A DNA stretch of 64,000 bases from Paenibacillus sp. Soil522 (GTDB lineage Bacteria > Bacillota > Bacilli > Paenibacillales > Paenibacillaceae). Below, one piece after another: positions 34,915 through 43,993 of the stretch (within the stretch, counting starts at the first letter, position 1; each line of letters starts with the position of its first letter). The position numbers were made by a program, and so were the translations under genes. The DNA lies in contig NZ_LMRV01000029.1 of the NCBI RefSeq assembly GCF_001428245.1, positions 1-64,000 of the forward strand, read 5' to 3'. The notes beneath the pieces were generated by a model. The model saw only the letters and a program-made list of their open reading frames with translations, ran no database searches and had not been told where the DNA came from.

Positions 34915-35226
34915 ATGGCAGTAGCATTGACGAAAGAAAATTTTAACGAGACCATTCAAAGCGGCGTTTCCCTTGTGGATTTCTGGGCACCTTGGTGCGG
35001 ACCTTGCAAAATGCAGCTTCCGATCGTTGAGGAGCTTTCCACTGAGCTGGAAGGCCAAGCGGTGATCGCTAAAATTAACGTTGACGAGCAACCTGAGCTT
35101 GCATCGCAATTCGGCGTTATGAGTATCCCGACATTAATTTTGTTCAAAGATGGCCAACCTGTTGACAAAATGGTCGGCGTTCAAAGCAAAGATGCTTTGA
35201 AATCAAAAATTTCCGGACAAATGTAA
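34915..35226 (+). CDS. trxA: thioredoxin
   Basis: 103-residue cytosolic thiol reductase of standard length. The active site is FWAPWCGPCKMQ (Cys28, Cys31), the cis-proline loop is MSIPTLILF, and VDEQPELASQFGV is typical of TrxA. The usual Lys in the FAPxCK helix is kept. The start at 34915 follows GAGAGG at good spacing; an ATG twelve bases upstream overlaps that site. A strong terminator follows. It reduces ribonucleotide reductase, Gpx-type peroxidases (one at 18.4 kb) and methionine sulfoxide reductases in general. Confidence 0.93.
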   Translation: MAVALTKENFNETIQSGVSLVDFWAPWCGPCKMQLPIVEELSTELEGQAVIAKINVDEQPELASQFGVMSIPTLILFKDGQPVDKMVGVQSKDALKSKISGQM

Positions 35227-35259
35227 GCAACATATTGAATCAAACAACCGTCTAAATAT

Positions 35260-35302
35260 CGTCTGGTATCAGTCAATGGCTGAATACCAGGCGGTTTTTT
35301 TT
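35260..35302 (+). terminator. trxA terminator
   Basis: CGTCTGGTAT and ATACCAGGCG arms (one G-T pair) with inner CAG/CTG, then nine T. Confidence 0.9.
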
Positions 35303-35440
35303 TATAAATTATTCTCTTATCTATCAAACATTAATTACAAATTAAAGAATCTTCTGGGCATACTTTCCTTGGAGTTTACACAGTTTTTACACATTTTCAC
35401 AACCGTTTTATTGCTTTCTAATAGAGTAATCTAGTAGAAT

Positions 35441-35449
35441 TGGTATAAT
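35441..35449 (+). promoter_or_regulatory. extended -10 promoter of the glycosyltransferase operon
   Basis: TGGTATAAT about 46 bp before the GT2 start codon. No good -35 is visible. Confidence 0.5.
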
Positions 35450-35494
35450 TGTGCACATCGGTGTGAAAAACTATGATTTATGGAGTGGTGAGAA

Positions 35495-36277
35495 GTGAAC
35501 GCAGTCATTATGAAAAAGGACAGCACGGTTACAGGTGAGTCCCTGCGGCAAGGGAAGACGGTTTCAAAAATATTGATCATTATTCCGGCTTATAACGAAG
35601 AATACAGCATAAGCCATGTGATCCAGGATGTGAAGATGCATTGTCCGTCTGCCCATATCCTGGTCATCAATGACGGATCGAAGGACCGGACTCGCGAGGT
35701 AGCGGAAGCAAATGGTGCGGCTGTTGTCACACTTCCGACTAATCTGGGTATCGGCGGCGCGATGCAGACCGGGTATCGTTATGCTTATCGCTACGGCTAT
35801 GATGTTGCCGTTCAGGTGGATGGAGACGGACAGCATAAAGCGGAGCAGCTTCACCTTATTTTAGAGCCGGTGCTGAGCGGGAAAGCAGATCTGACAATTG
35901 GCTCGCGTTTTATCGAACAAACGGGTTTCCTGTCGTCCGCGACACGGAGAGTCGGTATCAAAATTTTGTCTACGATTGTTAGCGCGATGACGCACAAGCG
36001 CGTCCTAGATGTAACATCAGGATTTCGCGCCGCCAACAAGCGTGCGATTTCCGTATTTCAAAGCGATTATGCGACAGACTATCCGGAAGTGGATTCCATC
36101 GTGCTTATTCATCGCAGCGGACTTAGGACGAGCGAGGTTGCCGTTGTCATGGATGCTCGTACGGGCGGAACTTCATCTATAAATGCGATGCGTTCGGTAT
36201 ATTATATGGTTAAGGTTACGCTGTCGTTGTTTATTCGCAGTCTGAAGGCATCGAAGCCGGCCGAGGTTCAATCGTAA
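35495..36277 (+). CDS. family 2 glycosyltransferase, dolichyl/polyprenyl-phosphate mannose synthase type
   Basis: 260-residue GT-A enzyme that would transfer a sugar from a nucleotide sugar to a polyprenyl phosphate carrier. LIIIPAYNEEYSISHVI and ILVINDGSKDRTREVA bind the nucleotide, VQVDGDGQH is the DxD motif, and GSRFIEQTGF and TSGFRAANKRAI follow. GTG start with GGAGTGGTGAG upstream. First of four genes with small gaps (38 bp, -1 bp, 25 bp). The set GT2-DUF2304-EamA-GT39 matches operons that charge a lipid carrier, flip it and transfer the sugar outside the cell. Confidence 0.9.
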   Translation: MNAVIMKKDSTVTGESLRQGKTVSKILIIIPAYNEEYSISHVIQDVKMHCPSAHILVINDGSKDRTREVAEANGAAVVTLPTNLGIGGAMQTGYRYAYRYGYDVAVQVDGDGQHKAEQLHLILEPVLSGKADLTIGSRFIEQTGFLSSATRRVGIKILSTIVSAMTHKRVLDVTSGFRAANKRAISVFQSDYATDYPEVDSIVLIHRSGLRTSEVAVVMDARTGGTSSINAMRSVYYMVKVTLSLFIRSLKASKPAEVQS

Positions 36278-36315
36278 TAAGAAGTGAGTTTTGCTTTAAA
36301 TAAGGAGGATACAAC

Positions 36316-36660
36316 ATGCAAGCCTTGTGGATTATCACAAGTGTAGTTTTTTTGTTCGTGCTGATTATGTTGATTAACCGCAGATTGCTGCGTGAGCAGT
36401 ACTCGATGCTGTGGCTGTTGTTTGGTGTAGTTATGCTTATTTTATCGGTCAGGGTACAAATTATCGATGCTTTGGCAGATGCGGCAGGCATCGATTATGC
36501 GCCGGCATTGCTGTTTTTAGTCGGTATTTTGTTCTGTATCATGCTTATTCTGCATCTTACGGTCATCGTATCTAAATTATCGGAAAAGGTCATCCGTCTT
36601 ACACAAGAGCTTGGTATTTTGCATCATGAGCTGCATGAACGCAAAAGGTCGGAGTCATAA
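36316..36660 (+). CDS. DUF2304 membrane protein
   Basis: 114-residue protein with three hydrophobic helices (about 3-20, 32-50 and 64-88) and a basic C-terminal coiled region (IVSKLSEKVIRLTQELGILH). The family signature is INRRLLREQYSMLWLLFGVVML. DUF2304 proteins nearly always follow GT2 polyprenyl-phosphate sugar synthases and may anchor or regulate them. The stop codon overlaps the next start by one base (TAATG), which couples translation. Confidence 0.85.
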   Translation: MQALWIITSVVFLFVLIMLINRRLLREQYSMLWLLFGVVMLILSVRVQIIDALADAAGIDYAPALLFLVGILFCIMLILHLTVIVSKLSEKVIRLTQELGILHHELHERKRSES

Positions 36661-37004
36661 TGGCCTATATCGTATTGTTTTTTAATATTTTGCTGCTCGT
36701 CTCAGGTCAATTATTGTGGAAAATAGGTATGAATAAGCTTGATACGGCAAAGGGCGACAGTTGGGTATCTTTGCTATGGTCTCCGCATATTTGGTCGGGG
36801 CTTGTATTGTACGGCATCGCGACAGTTCTGTGGCTCTACGTCCTTAAGAAGCTGCCGCTTAGTTTAGCCTATCCGCTGCAAAGCACGGCTTATGTTATTG
36901 CATTGGTTGCAGCTGTATTGATATTTCACGAATCGGTGCCGCTGCAGCGCTGGATTGGTGCTGCTATTATTTTGGCCGGTGTCGTCGTACTCGCTTGGAA
37001 ATAG
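36660..37004 (+). CDS. EamA/SMR-type membrane protein, probable lipid-linked sugar flippase
   Basis: 114-residue four-helix protein of the drug/metabolite transporter superfamily, half the size of a full EamA transporter. SGQLLWKIGMNKLD, LYVLKKLPLSLAYPLQSTAY and WIGAAIILAGVVVLAW resemble ArnE/ArnF-like and YnfA-like small transporters. Placed between a lipid-carrier GT2 and a GT39 enzyme, it most likely moves the lipid-linked sugar across the membrane (inference from context). It starts at the overlapping ATG of the DUF2304 stop. Confidence 0.8.
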   Translation: MAYIVLFFNILLLVSGQLLWKIGMNKLDTAKGDSWVSLLWSPHIWSGLVLYGIATVLWLYVLKKLPLSLAYPLQSTAYVIALVAAVLIFHESVPLQRWIGAAIILAGVVVLAWK

Positions 37005-37029
37005 GTATTGTTAGGATTGAGGAGGATTC

Positions 37030-38298
37030 ATGAAAGTGGTGGAATGGGTTAGACATAATAAAGCATGGACGATAGCGATCGTCCTTATTTTTTTGCTGGC
37101 CTTCTGGCTAAGGGCTGATTTTATTATTTCGGTTAAGCATACCGTATCGCATGATACGAAGTATTACGATGAGATGGTGCATCGGCTGCTCGATAAAGGC
37201 ATCTATGCCTATAAGGAAGACGTTTCTAATGCGAGGGTAACGCCGGGATACCCGTTATTTATGACCGGCATGTATATCGTGGCCGATCAGCTCAGCGTAG
37301 AGCCGTTTCCGCTTATCCGATGGTTTCAGGTGCTCATCAGCCTAGCGTCATTAATTTTGATTTACATGATTGCAATGCAGGCAACAAGAAATAAATGGGT
37401 TGCGATTGTTTCGCTGTTTATCGGAGCGGTTTATCATCCTTTTATTTGGGCGAACGGGGCCATTCTTACTGAATCGCTTGCGTTATTTTTTCTAATGGCC
37501 TACTTATCTATGCAGCTTTCTGCCTTTCGTACGCAAAGGAAGCGCGATGCCGCGCTTGCAGGTGTTTTATTAGGGCTTACGGTACTCGTCAGAGCGGAGT
37601 TTTTACCGTTATTTGTTCCGCTGTATGGGGTGTTTTTGCTTCAGCAGTGGTTTAAACCCAAATCGGTTCAGATGGCGGCGACAGCCTCCAAGCTGGCTGT
37701 TTTCAAAAAAATCGCATTGCTGGGCGTTATTACAGGTCTTTGCCTATCGGCTGCGATGCTCCCTTGGTGGATACGTAACGTTGTGTCATTGAATGAATTT
37801 GTATTGACGGCTTCCCAGTCTAATCCGTTTAAAGCAGGTACATATCCGAACAAAGATTATACCGACAAAATCATTGTCCAAAACGGCATGTCGCAGAACG
37901 AATATGCATGGGCGCGCATTAAAGCAGGCTTCACTCAGCAGACATGGAAATACGTAAAATGGTATACGGTAGGAAAGCTCAAATATACGTATTCGCATAT
38001 GTTCTTCGGTTCCGGGCATTCTCCGATTTATCATGCCTATCCGAAAGTAGCTGGTTTGCACCTGCTGATCGTATACAGCACGATCATTCCGCTGCTCGGG
38101 CTAATATGGAGATGGAGACATTCGGCCGTCATGCTGGCGGTTGTCATTATTATTATGTCGATGATTAGGCTAGTGTTCGTACCGGAGTACCGGTATAACT
38201 TTACGGTGATGCCGTTGTTTATCATTTTGTCGTCGTGGCTTGGCGTGTATATTTTGCAGAAAATAGGGTCTTCTATATCACGTAGAAAAACAGTTTAA
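37030..38298 (+). CDS. GT39/ArnT-type membrane glycosyltransferase
   Basis: 422-residue protein with about ten transmembrane helices. The first outer loop holds VSHDTKYYDEMVHRLLDKGI and VTPGYPLFMTGMY, where GT-C enzymes of the ArnT/PMT family have catalytic acidic residues. Later segments include MLPWWIRN, also seen in this family. It would use the polyprenyl-linked sugar made by the upstream genes to decorate a wall polymer, lipid or protein. The acceptor cannot be told; the SLH protein downstream is a possible substrate only by proximity. Last gene of the operon, followed by a terminator. Confidence 0.85.
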   Translation: MKVVEWVRHNKAWTIAIVLIFLLAFWLRADFIISVKHTVSHDTKYYDEMVHRLLDKGIYAYKEDVSNARVTPGYPLFMTGMYIVADQLSVEPFPLIRWFQVLISLASLILIYMIAMQATRNKWVAIVSLFIGAVYHPFIWANGAILTESLALFFLMAYLSMQLSAFRTQRKRDAALAGVLLGLTVLVRAEFLPLFVPLYGVFLLQQWFKPKSVQMAATASKLAVFKKIALLGVITGLCLSAAMLPWWIRNVVSLNEFVLTASQSNPFKAGTYPNKDYTDKIIVQNGMSQNEYAWARIKAGFTQQTWKYVKWYTVGKLKYTYSHMFFGSGHSPIYHAYPKVAGLHLLIVYSTIIPLLGLIWRWRHSAVMLAVVIIIMSMIRLVFVPEYRYNFTVMPLFIILSSWLGVYILQKIGSSISRRKTV

Positions 38299-38312
38299 GT
38301 TACAGTGACGAG

Positions 38313-38354
38313 AGACTGCCCCGAGGCTATAATCCCGGAGTGGTCTTTTTTTGA
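38313..38354 (+). terminator. terminator of the GT operon
   Basis: An AGACTGCCCCG...CGGAGTGGTCT stem with two wobble pairs and one mismatch, followed by seven T. Confidence 0.75.
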
Positions 38355-38433
38355 TTTTTCGCTGCAACTTCCCCATTGTACGGCACGTCTAGTTTATGAA
38401 TAAATTGGAAAAGCATTGGAGGGTGAATTAGTG

Positions 38434-40803
38434 ATGAGAAATAATCGAAAGAGGCTTGCGTTCATGCTGTCGGCAGCGATGCTGATGAGCGTAATGCCGG
38501 CATCGGCATTTGCCGAAAGCGTTAACAAGCCTGCCGGGACGAATGCGGCGGCCGTGCCTGGGGGAGAACAGATGGATGAAGCGCTGGAAGCTCCCGTTGA
38601 TGTAGCCATAACGAAGGAGAAGGCGGAGGCGCTGGCCAGGAAGCTGGTGAGCATACCGAAGGAGTATGTGCTGCAAGGAGCCAATCTTTCTATGGAAATG
38701 CTGGCTGGCGGAAAACGCAACGCCTGGGGACTCGAGTTCGTGAAGAAAGTAAACGGCAAGTATTTGGGCACCATTTACGTTCGTATTCATGCGGATAATG
38801 GACAGCTGCTCGAATTTAACTCTTATACCGATAATCCATCTGCCAAACCGACATACCCGCTTAAGGTTGAACGTGATGCCGCGCAGCAAATCGCACTCCA
38901 ATTCATCCAGAAGATAGCTGCCGATTACAAAGAGCAAATCCAGTACAATCCGGATTACGGGGTACAGCTGCTGCCGCCGCTGACAGGCGAAGTGCTGCAC
39001 TCGCTGCGTTATGACCGTCTCGTACAGGATATTCCATATGTGGATAACTATATAGAAATTGATGTTGATAGCGAGGGTCATATCCGGCGGTTTTCCCTGC
39101 AGTGGGATGATACGATCCGCTTCCCGAAGGTAGATGCGAAGCTAACGGCAGAACAGGCAAATGCCAAGCTTCGTGCAGCGGCGGCGCCGCAGCTTACGTA
39201 TATCTTGCCTTACAATATGCAGGGGAAAAGAAAGCCGCTTCTAAGCTATGAGCTGCAGCCCTTGGCCATTGATGCGGTTACGGGCGAGTTGAAGGAGCAA
39301 TCGAATTTTTCGTATTACAGAGTAGGCACGGTCTCGGATACGCCTGTGACCGAGAAGCCGTTAGGCGAGGCGCCTAAGGCAGGTACAGTGACGGAGAAGC
39401 AAGCGGTGGATGCGGTGAAGGCGGCTTTTAAGCTGCCTGCCGGAGCGGAGCTGAACAACTCGAATTACAGCGAAAATATGAACGAGAGTATAGGAGCGAC
39501 TGAAGCGTATTGGTCTTTGAACTGGACGATCAAGGAGGACGGCAAGGAGATTGGATCCGCTTCGGGCACAGTGGACGGGCGCACAGGAGTTGTCCGTAGT
39601 TTTTATGCCTATGCGTATAACGTGCAGGATCAGTCAGGAAGCCCGAATGTGACGCTAGAGCAAGCATCGGCGCTCGCGGTGGAAGCTGTGAAAAAGCATT
39701 TGCCATGGCTGACTCATGAACTGTATTTCGTTAAGCCGGATCCGAAGCAGTTTGAGGGGCTTAGCGTAGGCGAGAACCGCCAATATTATTTCAGCTTTGT
39801 GCACAAAATTCATGGCGCAACGGTCGAGTATGACAGCATCAACGTAGCCATCGATACGCGTACAGGGGAGATTGTCAATTATGATGCTTACTTAGCGGGC
39901 TTTGATTATCCGGCTAAGGCGCCGGCTTTAATCGAGAAGGAGAAAGCAGTCGACAGCTGGTTGACGTATTACCGCACGCAGCTTACGTATCGCCTGGTTC
40001 AGCAGATTTCATGGAACGGACAGCCGATTCCGATCGAGAAATATAAAGTCATGCTTGCAGCAGGCGAAATAAAGGGCGACGAGGTTAAATCGACTTCGGA
40101 AGCCGAGCTTGTCTACCGGCTGGTGCCGAGGCTGATCGATGAGTCGGTGTTTCTTGACGCAGAGACCGGCAGCTGGCGCAACCGGGAAACGGGCGAAGCG
40201 ACGCAGCTTGAGAAGCCGAAGGCTCAGGATATCGAAGGACACTGGGCACAGCGTCAGCTGGAGTTGATGGTTGCTTATAAAGCGCTTGATGTAAAAAATG
40301 GCAAGGTGCGTCCAAACGAACTGGTCACGCGCGGCGAATTGATCAAAATGCTGGTGCTCGCCAGAAACAGCGGACGTTCGCCGAGTATGTATTACGGGGG
40401 TAATCAAGCTGAGATGAAAGCTTCCTTTAATGATGTTGCAGCGGATTCCAGTTATTTCGTCTACGTAGAAGCCGCACTGGAGCAAAATCTGATCGATGTT
40501 GGCGACGGCTCCTTTAATCCAAGCGGCAAAGTATCGCGCGACGAAATGGCCGAGCTGGTCGTGCGCGCGCTTGGCTATAATGCGCTGGCGAATTACGATC
40601 ATATTTTTAAAGCATCATTTAAGGATTCGGCGCAAATCGAGAACAAAGGGCAGGCGGCGATTGTCGTCGGTCTAAAAATCATGACTCTGGCTGACGGCAA
40701 GTTTCTGCCTAAGAAGCAGGTGACGCGAGGCGAAGCGTCGGCTGCCTTCTTCCGCTATTTGCAATCGCGCGCCGAGCTGCAGGAAGCTCCCCTTCGGATG
40801 TAG
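38434..40803 (+). CDS. S-layer homology domain protein with YcdB/PepSY-like repeats
   Basis: 789-residue exported surface protein. Signal peptide at about residues 1-28 ends ASAFAES. Residues 40-560 hold repeated YcdB/PepSY-type units (ITKEKAEALARKLVSIPKEY; VTEKQAVDAVKAAFKLPAGA; VTLEQASALAVEAVKKHLPW), each with a following beta-rich part ending in a GEIVNY-type motif. Three C-terminal SLH domains (about 605-660, 670-725 and 735-785; for example DIEGHWAQRQLELM and KVSRDEMAELVVRAL) bind pyruvylated wall polymer. The start has GGAGGG at ten bases; a GTG one codon earlier is possible. The function of the repeats, perhaps protease control at the wall, is unknown. Confidence 0.9.
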   Translation: MRNNRKRLAFMLSAAMLMSVMPASAFAESVNKPAGTNAAAVPGGEQMDEALEAPVDVAITKEKAEALARKLVSIPKEYVLQGANLSMEMLAGGKRNAWGLEFVKKVNGKYLGTIYVRIHADNGQLLEFNSYTDNPSAKPTYPLKVERDAAQQIALQFIQKIAADYKEQIQYNPDYGVQLLPPLTGEVLHSLRYDRLVQDIPYVDNYIEIDVDSEGHIRRFSLQWDDTIRFPKVDAKLTAEQANAKLRAAAAPQLTYILPYNMQGKRKPLLSYELQPLAIDAVTGELKEQSNFSYYRVGTVSDTPVTEKPLGEAPKAGTVTEKQAVDAVKAAFKLPAGAELNNSNYSENMNESIGATEAYWSLNWTIKEDGKEIGSASGTVDGRTGVVRSFYAYAYNVQDQSGSPNVTLEQASALAVEAVKKHLPWLTHELYFVKPDPKQFEGLSVGENRQYYFSFVHKIHGATVEYDSINVAIDTRTGEIVNYDAYLAGFDYPAKAPALIEKEKAVDSWLTYYRTQLTYRLVQQISWNGQPIPIEKYKVMLAAGEIKGDEVKSTSEAELVYRLVPRLIDESVFLDAETGSWRNRETGEATQLEKPKAQDIEGHWAQRQLELMVAYKALDVKNGKVRPNELVTRGELIKMLVLARNSGRSPSMYYGGNQAEMKASFNDVAADSSYFVYVEAALEQNLIDVGDGSFNPSGKVSRDEMAELVVRALGYNALANYDHIFKASFKDSAQIENKGQAAIVVGLKIMTLADGKFLPKKQVTRGEASAAFFRYLQSRAELQEAPLRM

Positions 40804-40864
40804 CGAGTGCAGCGGATAGAGGTATGCTTTTTAGAATTAATTCAGGTTTTCAGATGAACGATTT

Positions 40865-40914
40865 AAAACAGGGCATTTAAGTCTGTAAAATCAACTTAAA
40901 TGCCCTGTTTTTCT
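40865..40914 (+). terminator. strong terminator of the SLH gene
   Basis: A perfect 18-bp stem from AAAACAGGGCATTTAAGT to its complement, ending in TTTTT. The A run on the left makes it usable for the minus-strand small gene too. Confidence 0.93.
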
Positions 40915-40972
40915 GGAATAACTCGGATTAGTTGGATCAAATCCACTTAAACGGTTGTTCGTTGGTCGGCAG

Positions 40973-41116
40973 CTAATCCGTTTTCTTCTTTTTGGAGCTA
41001 AAGTTCGTTACGGACTTCGCATCCTCGATCGTATCATTGACGAATGCCATATCCTGATTCTTCGGTTTCATATGAGTTGTCCCTTTGTAATTTCCTTTGT
41101 GCGACTGATTTTCCAT
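40973..41116 (-). CDS. small hydrophilic protein, 47 aa
   Basis: Lys/Asn/Thr-rich peptide (starts MENQSHKGNYKGTTHMK, ends NFSSKKKKTD) with no hydrophobic segment and no family that I recognise. A strong GGAGGTGA ribosome site four bases before the ATG, and a shared bidirectional terminator after the stop, support it as a gene. Composition is like that of small spore-associated proteins of Bacilli, which is only a guess. Confidence 0.6.
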   Translation of the reverse strand: MENQSHKGNYKGTTHMKPKNQDMAFVNDTIEDAKSVTNFSSKKKKTD

Positions 41117-41356
41117 AAGGTCACCTCCTCGCAAGCTTGCGCTACAGTAGTATTTCCGCAGCCGGGTAAATCATTCTCAAATATAGCAAGGCGGGTTTCT
41201 CAGTCTGCGGCTAATTGCCCGAATCCTAAAGAGTACATTCCCTATAAAGCCTGTTTAAAGTGGCTGCTGTTAGCCGTTGGCACTTTCAATGTAGGTGACG
41301 CTGGGGTATAATAGCTGAAGTTGTTTACTTTCGGGAAAATAGGGGTGTCTTATAGC

Positions 41357-42457
41357 ATGGCATTGAAAGCAGGAATAGTGGGTTTGCCCAACGTCGGCAA
41401 ATCGACATTGTTTAACGCGATTACGCAAGCTGGAGCAGAATCTGCCAATTATCCATTTTGTACGATAGATCCGAACGTTGGCGTTGTTGAGGTGCCGGAC
41501 GAGCGCTTGAACAAGCTGGTTGAGCTTGTCGTGCCTAAGAGCATTGTTCCAACAGCGTTTGAGTTTGTTGATATTGCCGGCCTCGTAGCAGGCGCGAGCA
41601 AAGGGGAAGGACTCGGCAACAAGTTTTTGGCGCATATCCGTGAGGTTGATGCGATTGTCCATGTTGTCCGCTGCTTCCAGGACGACAATATTACGCATGT
41701 ATCCGGTAAGGTTGATCCGATCAGCGATATCCAAACGATTAATTTGGAGCTTATTTTGGCAGATATTGATTCTGTTGAGAAGAAGATCGAACGCTCGCGT
41801 AAAAACTTAAAGGGCGGCGACAAGAAGGTTGCCCAAGAAATCGAAGTGCTTGAGCGTATCAAGGAAGCTCTTTACAATGATAAGCCTGCCCGCAGCCTGG
41901 AGCTAAGCGAGGACGAGAAGCTGCTCGTTCGCGATCTGCACTTGCTGACGATGAAGACCGTATTGTACGCCGCGAACGTGAGCGAGGACGAGGTTTCAAA
42001 TTCAGACGGCAATGAGTATGTTCAACGGGTTCGCGAATTCGCGGCCGAAGAAGGCGCGGAAGTGGTGCCGATCAGCGCGAAGGTTGAAGCTGAAATTGCT
42101 GAGCTTGAGGGCGAGGACAAGGAGATGTTCCTTGAAGAGCTGGGCATGTCGGAATCCGGCTTAAACCGTCTGATTAGCGCAGCGTATAAATTGCTTGGAC
42201 TGTATACCTACTTTACGGCAGGCGTGCAAGAGGTTCGCGCATGGACCATTCGCAGCGGAACGAAAGCGCCGCAAGCAGCAGGCGTCATTCATACGGACTT
42301 CGAACGCGGATTCATCCGTGCCGAGGTTGTTTCCTTTACCGATCTGGCAGCTGCCGGCTCGATGGTAGCGGCACGTGAGAAAGGTCAGGTTCGTCTTGAG
42401 GGCAAGGAATACGTTGTTCGTGACGGAGACGTTATCCATTTCCGTTTTAACGTGTAA
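41357..42457 (+). CDS. ychF: redox-regulated ATPase/GTPase YchF (Obg family)
   Basis: 366-residue P-loop protein of the Obg/HAS subfamily, which prefers ATP and associates with ribosomes. The Walker A motif is [15 protein letters not shown] (residues 8-22), G3 is [20 protein letters not shown], and the C-terminal TGS domain (about 280-366) ends [13 protein letters not shown]. Length is exactly that of the family. Start at 41357; an in-frame ATG 36 bp upstream is less likely because a TATAAT-like box lies between 41307 and 41312 and AGGGGTG precedes the chosen start. Terminator at 42478. Confidence 0.94.
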   Translation: MALKAGIVGLPNVGKSTLFNAITQAGAESANYPFCTIDPNVGVVEVPDERLNKLVELVVPKSIVPTAFEFVDIAGLVAGASKGEGLGNKFLAHIREVDAIVHVVRCFQDDNITHVSGKVDPISDIQTINLELILADIDSVEKKIERSRKNLKGGDKKVAQEIEVLERIKEALYNDKPARSLELSEDEKLLVRDLHLLTMKTVLYAANVSEDEVSNSDGNEYVQRVREFAAEEGAEVVPISAKVEAEIAELEGEDKEMFLEELGMSESGLNRLISAAYKLLGLYTYFTAGVQEVRAWTIRSGTKAPQAAGVIHTDFERGFIRAEVVSFTDLAAAGSMVAAREKGQVRLEGKEYVVRDGDVIHFRFNV

Positions 42458-42477
42458 ATAGATTGGGAATAATATGG

Positions 42478-42514
42478 CCCTGTAAGTGCTGCATTGCGCT
42501 TATGGGGTTTTTGG
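42478..42514 (+). terminator. ychF terminator
   Basis: A CCCTGTAAGTGC...GCGCTTATGGGG stem with two wobble pairs and one mismatch, then TTTTTGG. Confidence 0.75.
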
Positions 42515-42574
42515 CTTACGGGAAGTAACAAAAGGCAATCGACGGGCATATGTAAGGCAGAAAGGTGAATGATT

Positions 42575-42658
42575 ATGGCTTTGAGCGGAAGAAGTTCAAA
42601 GTTTGGGCGTGTTTACCGTATTGTTAATCCAAACCAGCAGTCGATAGAAACCCGTTGA
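42575..42658 (+). CDS. possible 27-aa peptide
   Basis: Short frame starting MALSGRSSKFGRVYRIVNPN with a clear AAAGGTGA ribosome site six bases upstream, ending inside the prfA promoter. It may be a real micro-protein or chance; nothing similar is known to me. Confidence 0.3.
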   Translation: MALSGRSSKFGRVYRIVNPNQQSIETR

Positions 42659-42669
42659 TATGGTATAAT
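42641..42669 (+). promoter_or_regulatory. prfA promoter
   Basis: Extended -10 TGGTATAAT ending at 42669, with TCGATA (42641-42646) as a weak -35 at 17 bp. Confidence 0.55.
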
Positions 42670-42707
42670 GAACATTATCCTAATGGAATAAACAGAGGTG
42701 AATGATC

Positions 42708-43778
42708 GTGTTTGACCGTTTACAGGCACTCGCAGACCGGTACGAGAAGCTAAGTGAGCTATTGTGTGATCCAAATGTATCCAGTGATCCCAAGCGGCTT
42801 AGAGAGCTATCCAAGGAGCAGTCAGATTTACAAGAGGCGTATGATGCCTTTATGGAATATAAACAAGTTACCGAGCAGCTAGAAGATGCTAAGCTGATGC
42901 AGGCAGAGAAGCTCGATGACGAAATGCGCGAAATGGTAAAGATGGAAATAGACGAGTTAAGCAAGCGCCAAGCGGAGCTTGACGAGAAGATTCGCATCGT
43001 ATTGCTGCCGAAGGATCCGAACGACGATAAGAACGTTATCGTCGAAATTCGCGGCGCTGCAGGCGGCGATGAAGCAGCTTTGTTCGCTTATGAGCTGTAC
43101 CGCATGTATACGAAGTTTGCAGATGCGCAAGGCTGGCGCGTTGAGCTGATGGATTTCAGCGAGAATGATCTTGGCGGTTTTAAAGAGGTTATTTTCATGG
43201 TTACGGGCAAAGGCGCTTACAGCAAGCTGAAGTTCGAAAGCGGCGCGCATCGCGTTCAGCGTATTCCAGTAACGGAATCCGGCGGACGTATTCATACCTC
43301 GACTTCGACGGTTGCCGTTATGCCGGAGGTTGAAGATGTAGAGGTTGAAATTCTCGACAAGGATATTCGTGTTGATACATTCTGCTCCAGCGGAGCGGGC
43401 GGCCAATCCGTTAATACCACGAAATCCGCGGTACGCGTCTTACACGTTCCGACGGGCATCATGGCAACTTGTCAGGATGGCAAATCACAGAATGAGAATA
43501 AGGCGAAGGCGCTCGCAGTGCTTCGTGCCCGTATTTCCGATGTTCGCCGCCAAGAGGAAGAAGCGAAATATGCTGGCGAGCGGAAGAGCAAGGTCGGAAC
43601 GGGAGACCGCAGCGAACGGATTCGTACGTACAATTTCCCGCAAAGCCGTGTAACGGATCACCGTATCGGATTGACGCTGCATAAGCTGGATTCGGTTATG
43701 AACGGCGATCTATCGGAGGTTATCTCGTCGCTTACGATTGCGGAGCAAGCTGATCTTATGGAACGTGAAATGGCTTAA
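42708..43778 (+). CDS. prfA: peptide chain release factor 1
   Basis: 356-residue class I release factor that reads UAA and UAG. Decoding motif [14 protein letters not shown] (PVT in place of PAT), catalytic GGQ in [15 protein letters not shown] (about residue 232) and the RF1 C-terminal [12 protein letters not shown]. The GTG at 42708 gives seven-base spacing from GAGGTGA and the usual N terminus [12 protein letters not shown]; the ATG six bases earlier sits on the ribosome site. prmC, whose product methylates the GGQ glutamine, follows after repeat copy 3. Confidence 0.95.
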   Translation: MFDRLQALADRYEKLSELLCDPNVSSDPKRLRELSKEQSDLQEAYDAFMEYKQVTEQLEDAKLMQAEKLDDEMREMVKMEIDELSKRQAELDEKIRIVLLPKDPNDDKNVIVEIRGAAGGDEAALFAYELYRMYTKFADAQGWRVELMDFSENDLGGFKEVIFMVTGKGAYSKLKFESGAHRVQRIPVTESGGRIHTSTSTVAVMPEVEDVEVEILDKDIRVDTFCSSGAGGQSVNTTKSAVRVLHVPTGIMATCQDGKSQNENKAKALAVLRARISDVRRQEEEAKYAGERKSKVGTGDRSERIRTYNFPQSRVTDHRIGLTLHKLDSVMNGDLSEVISSLTIAEQADLMEREMA

Positions 43779-43781
43779 CAA

Positions 43782-43840
43782 AAGTTACGCTGGGCCGCTG
43801 GATGCTTACGATAAGCAAACAGCCGTCCGGCGTTTTGTTA
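43782..43840 (+). terminator. hairpin after prfA
   Basis: Long imperfect stem with arms CGCTGG...CCGGCG and inner GCTG...CAGC, flanked by CAAAA and TTTTG. It runs into repeat copy 3. Probable terminator or processing site between prfA and prmC. Confidence 0.5.
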
Positions 43841-43933
43841 AAATATAAGAATTTATAAGTTTCACATTTATAAATAAGCTTATATTTCACCGCGAAACGA
43901 GCTGTTGCCTCCCGGTGACAGCTGTTTACGCTT
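43840..43933 (+). repeat. double-hairpin repeat, copy 3
   Basis: Complete AT-rich left hairpin, identical to copy 1 over its first 45 bases. The right hairpin is shortened to arms GCTGTTGCC/GGTGACAGC with loop TCC; pairing is kept through two G-T pairs. Intergenic between prfA and prmC. Confidence 0.9.
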
Positions 43934-43993
43934 GTGATTTGGACAATGAACGCAAGTGTACGCATGCGGTTTTTCTGAAGGAGCATTGAAGGA

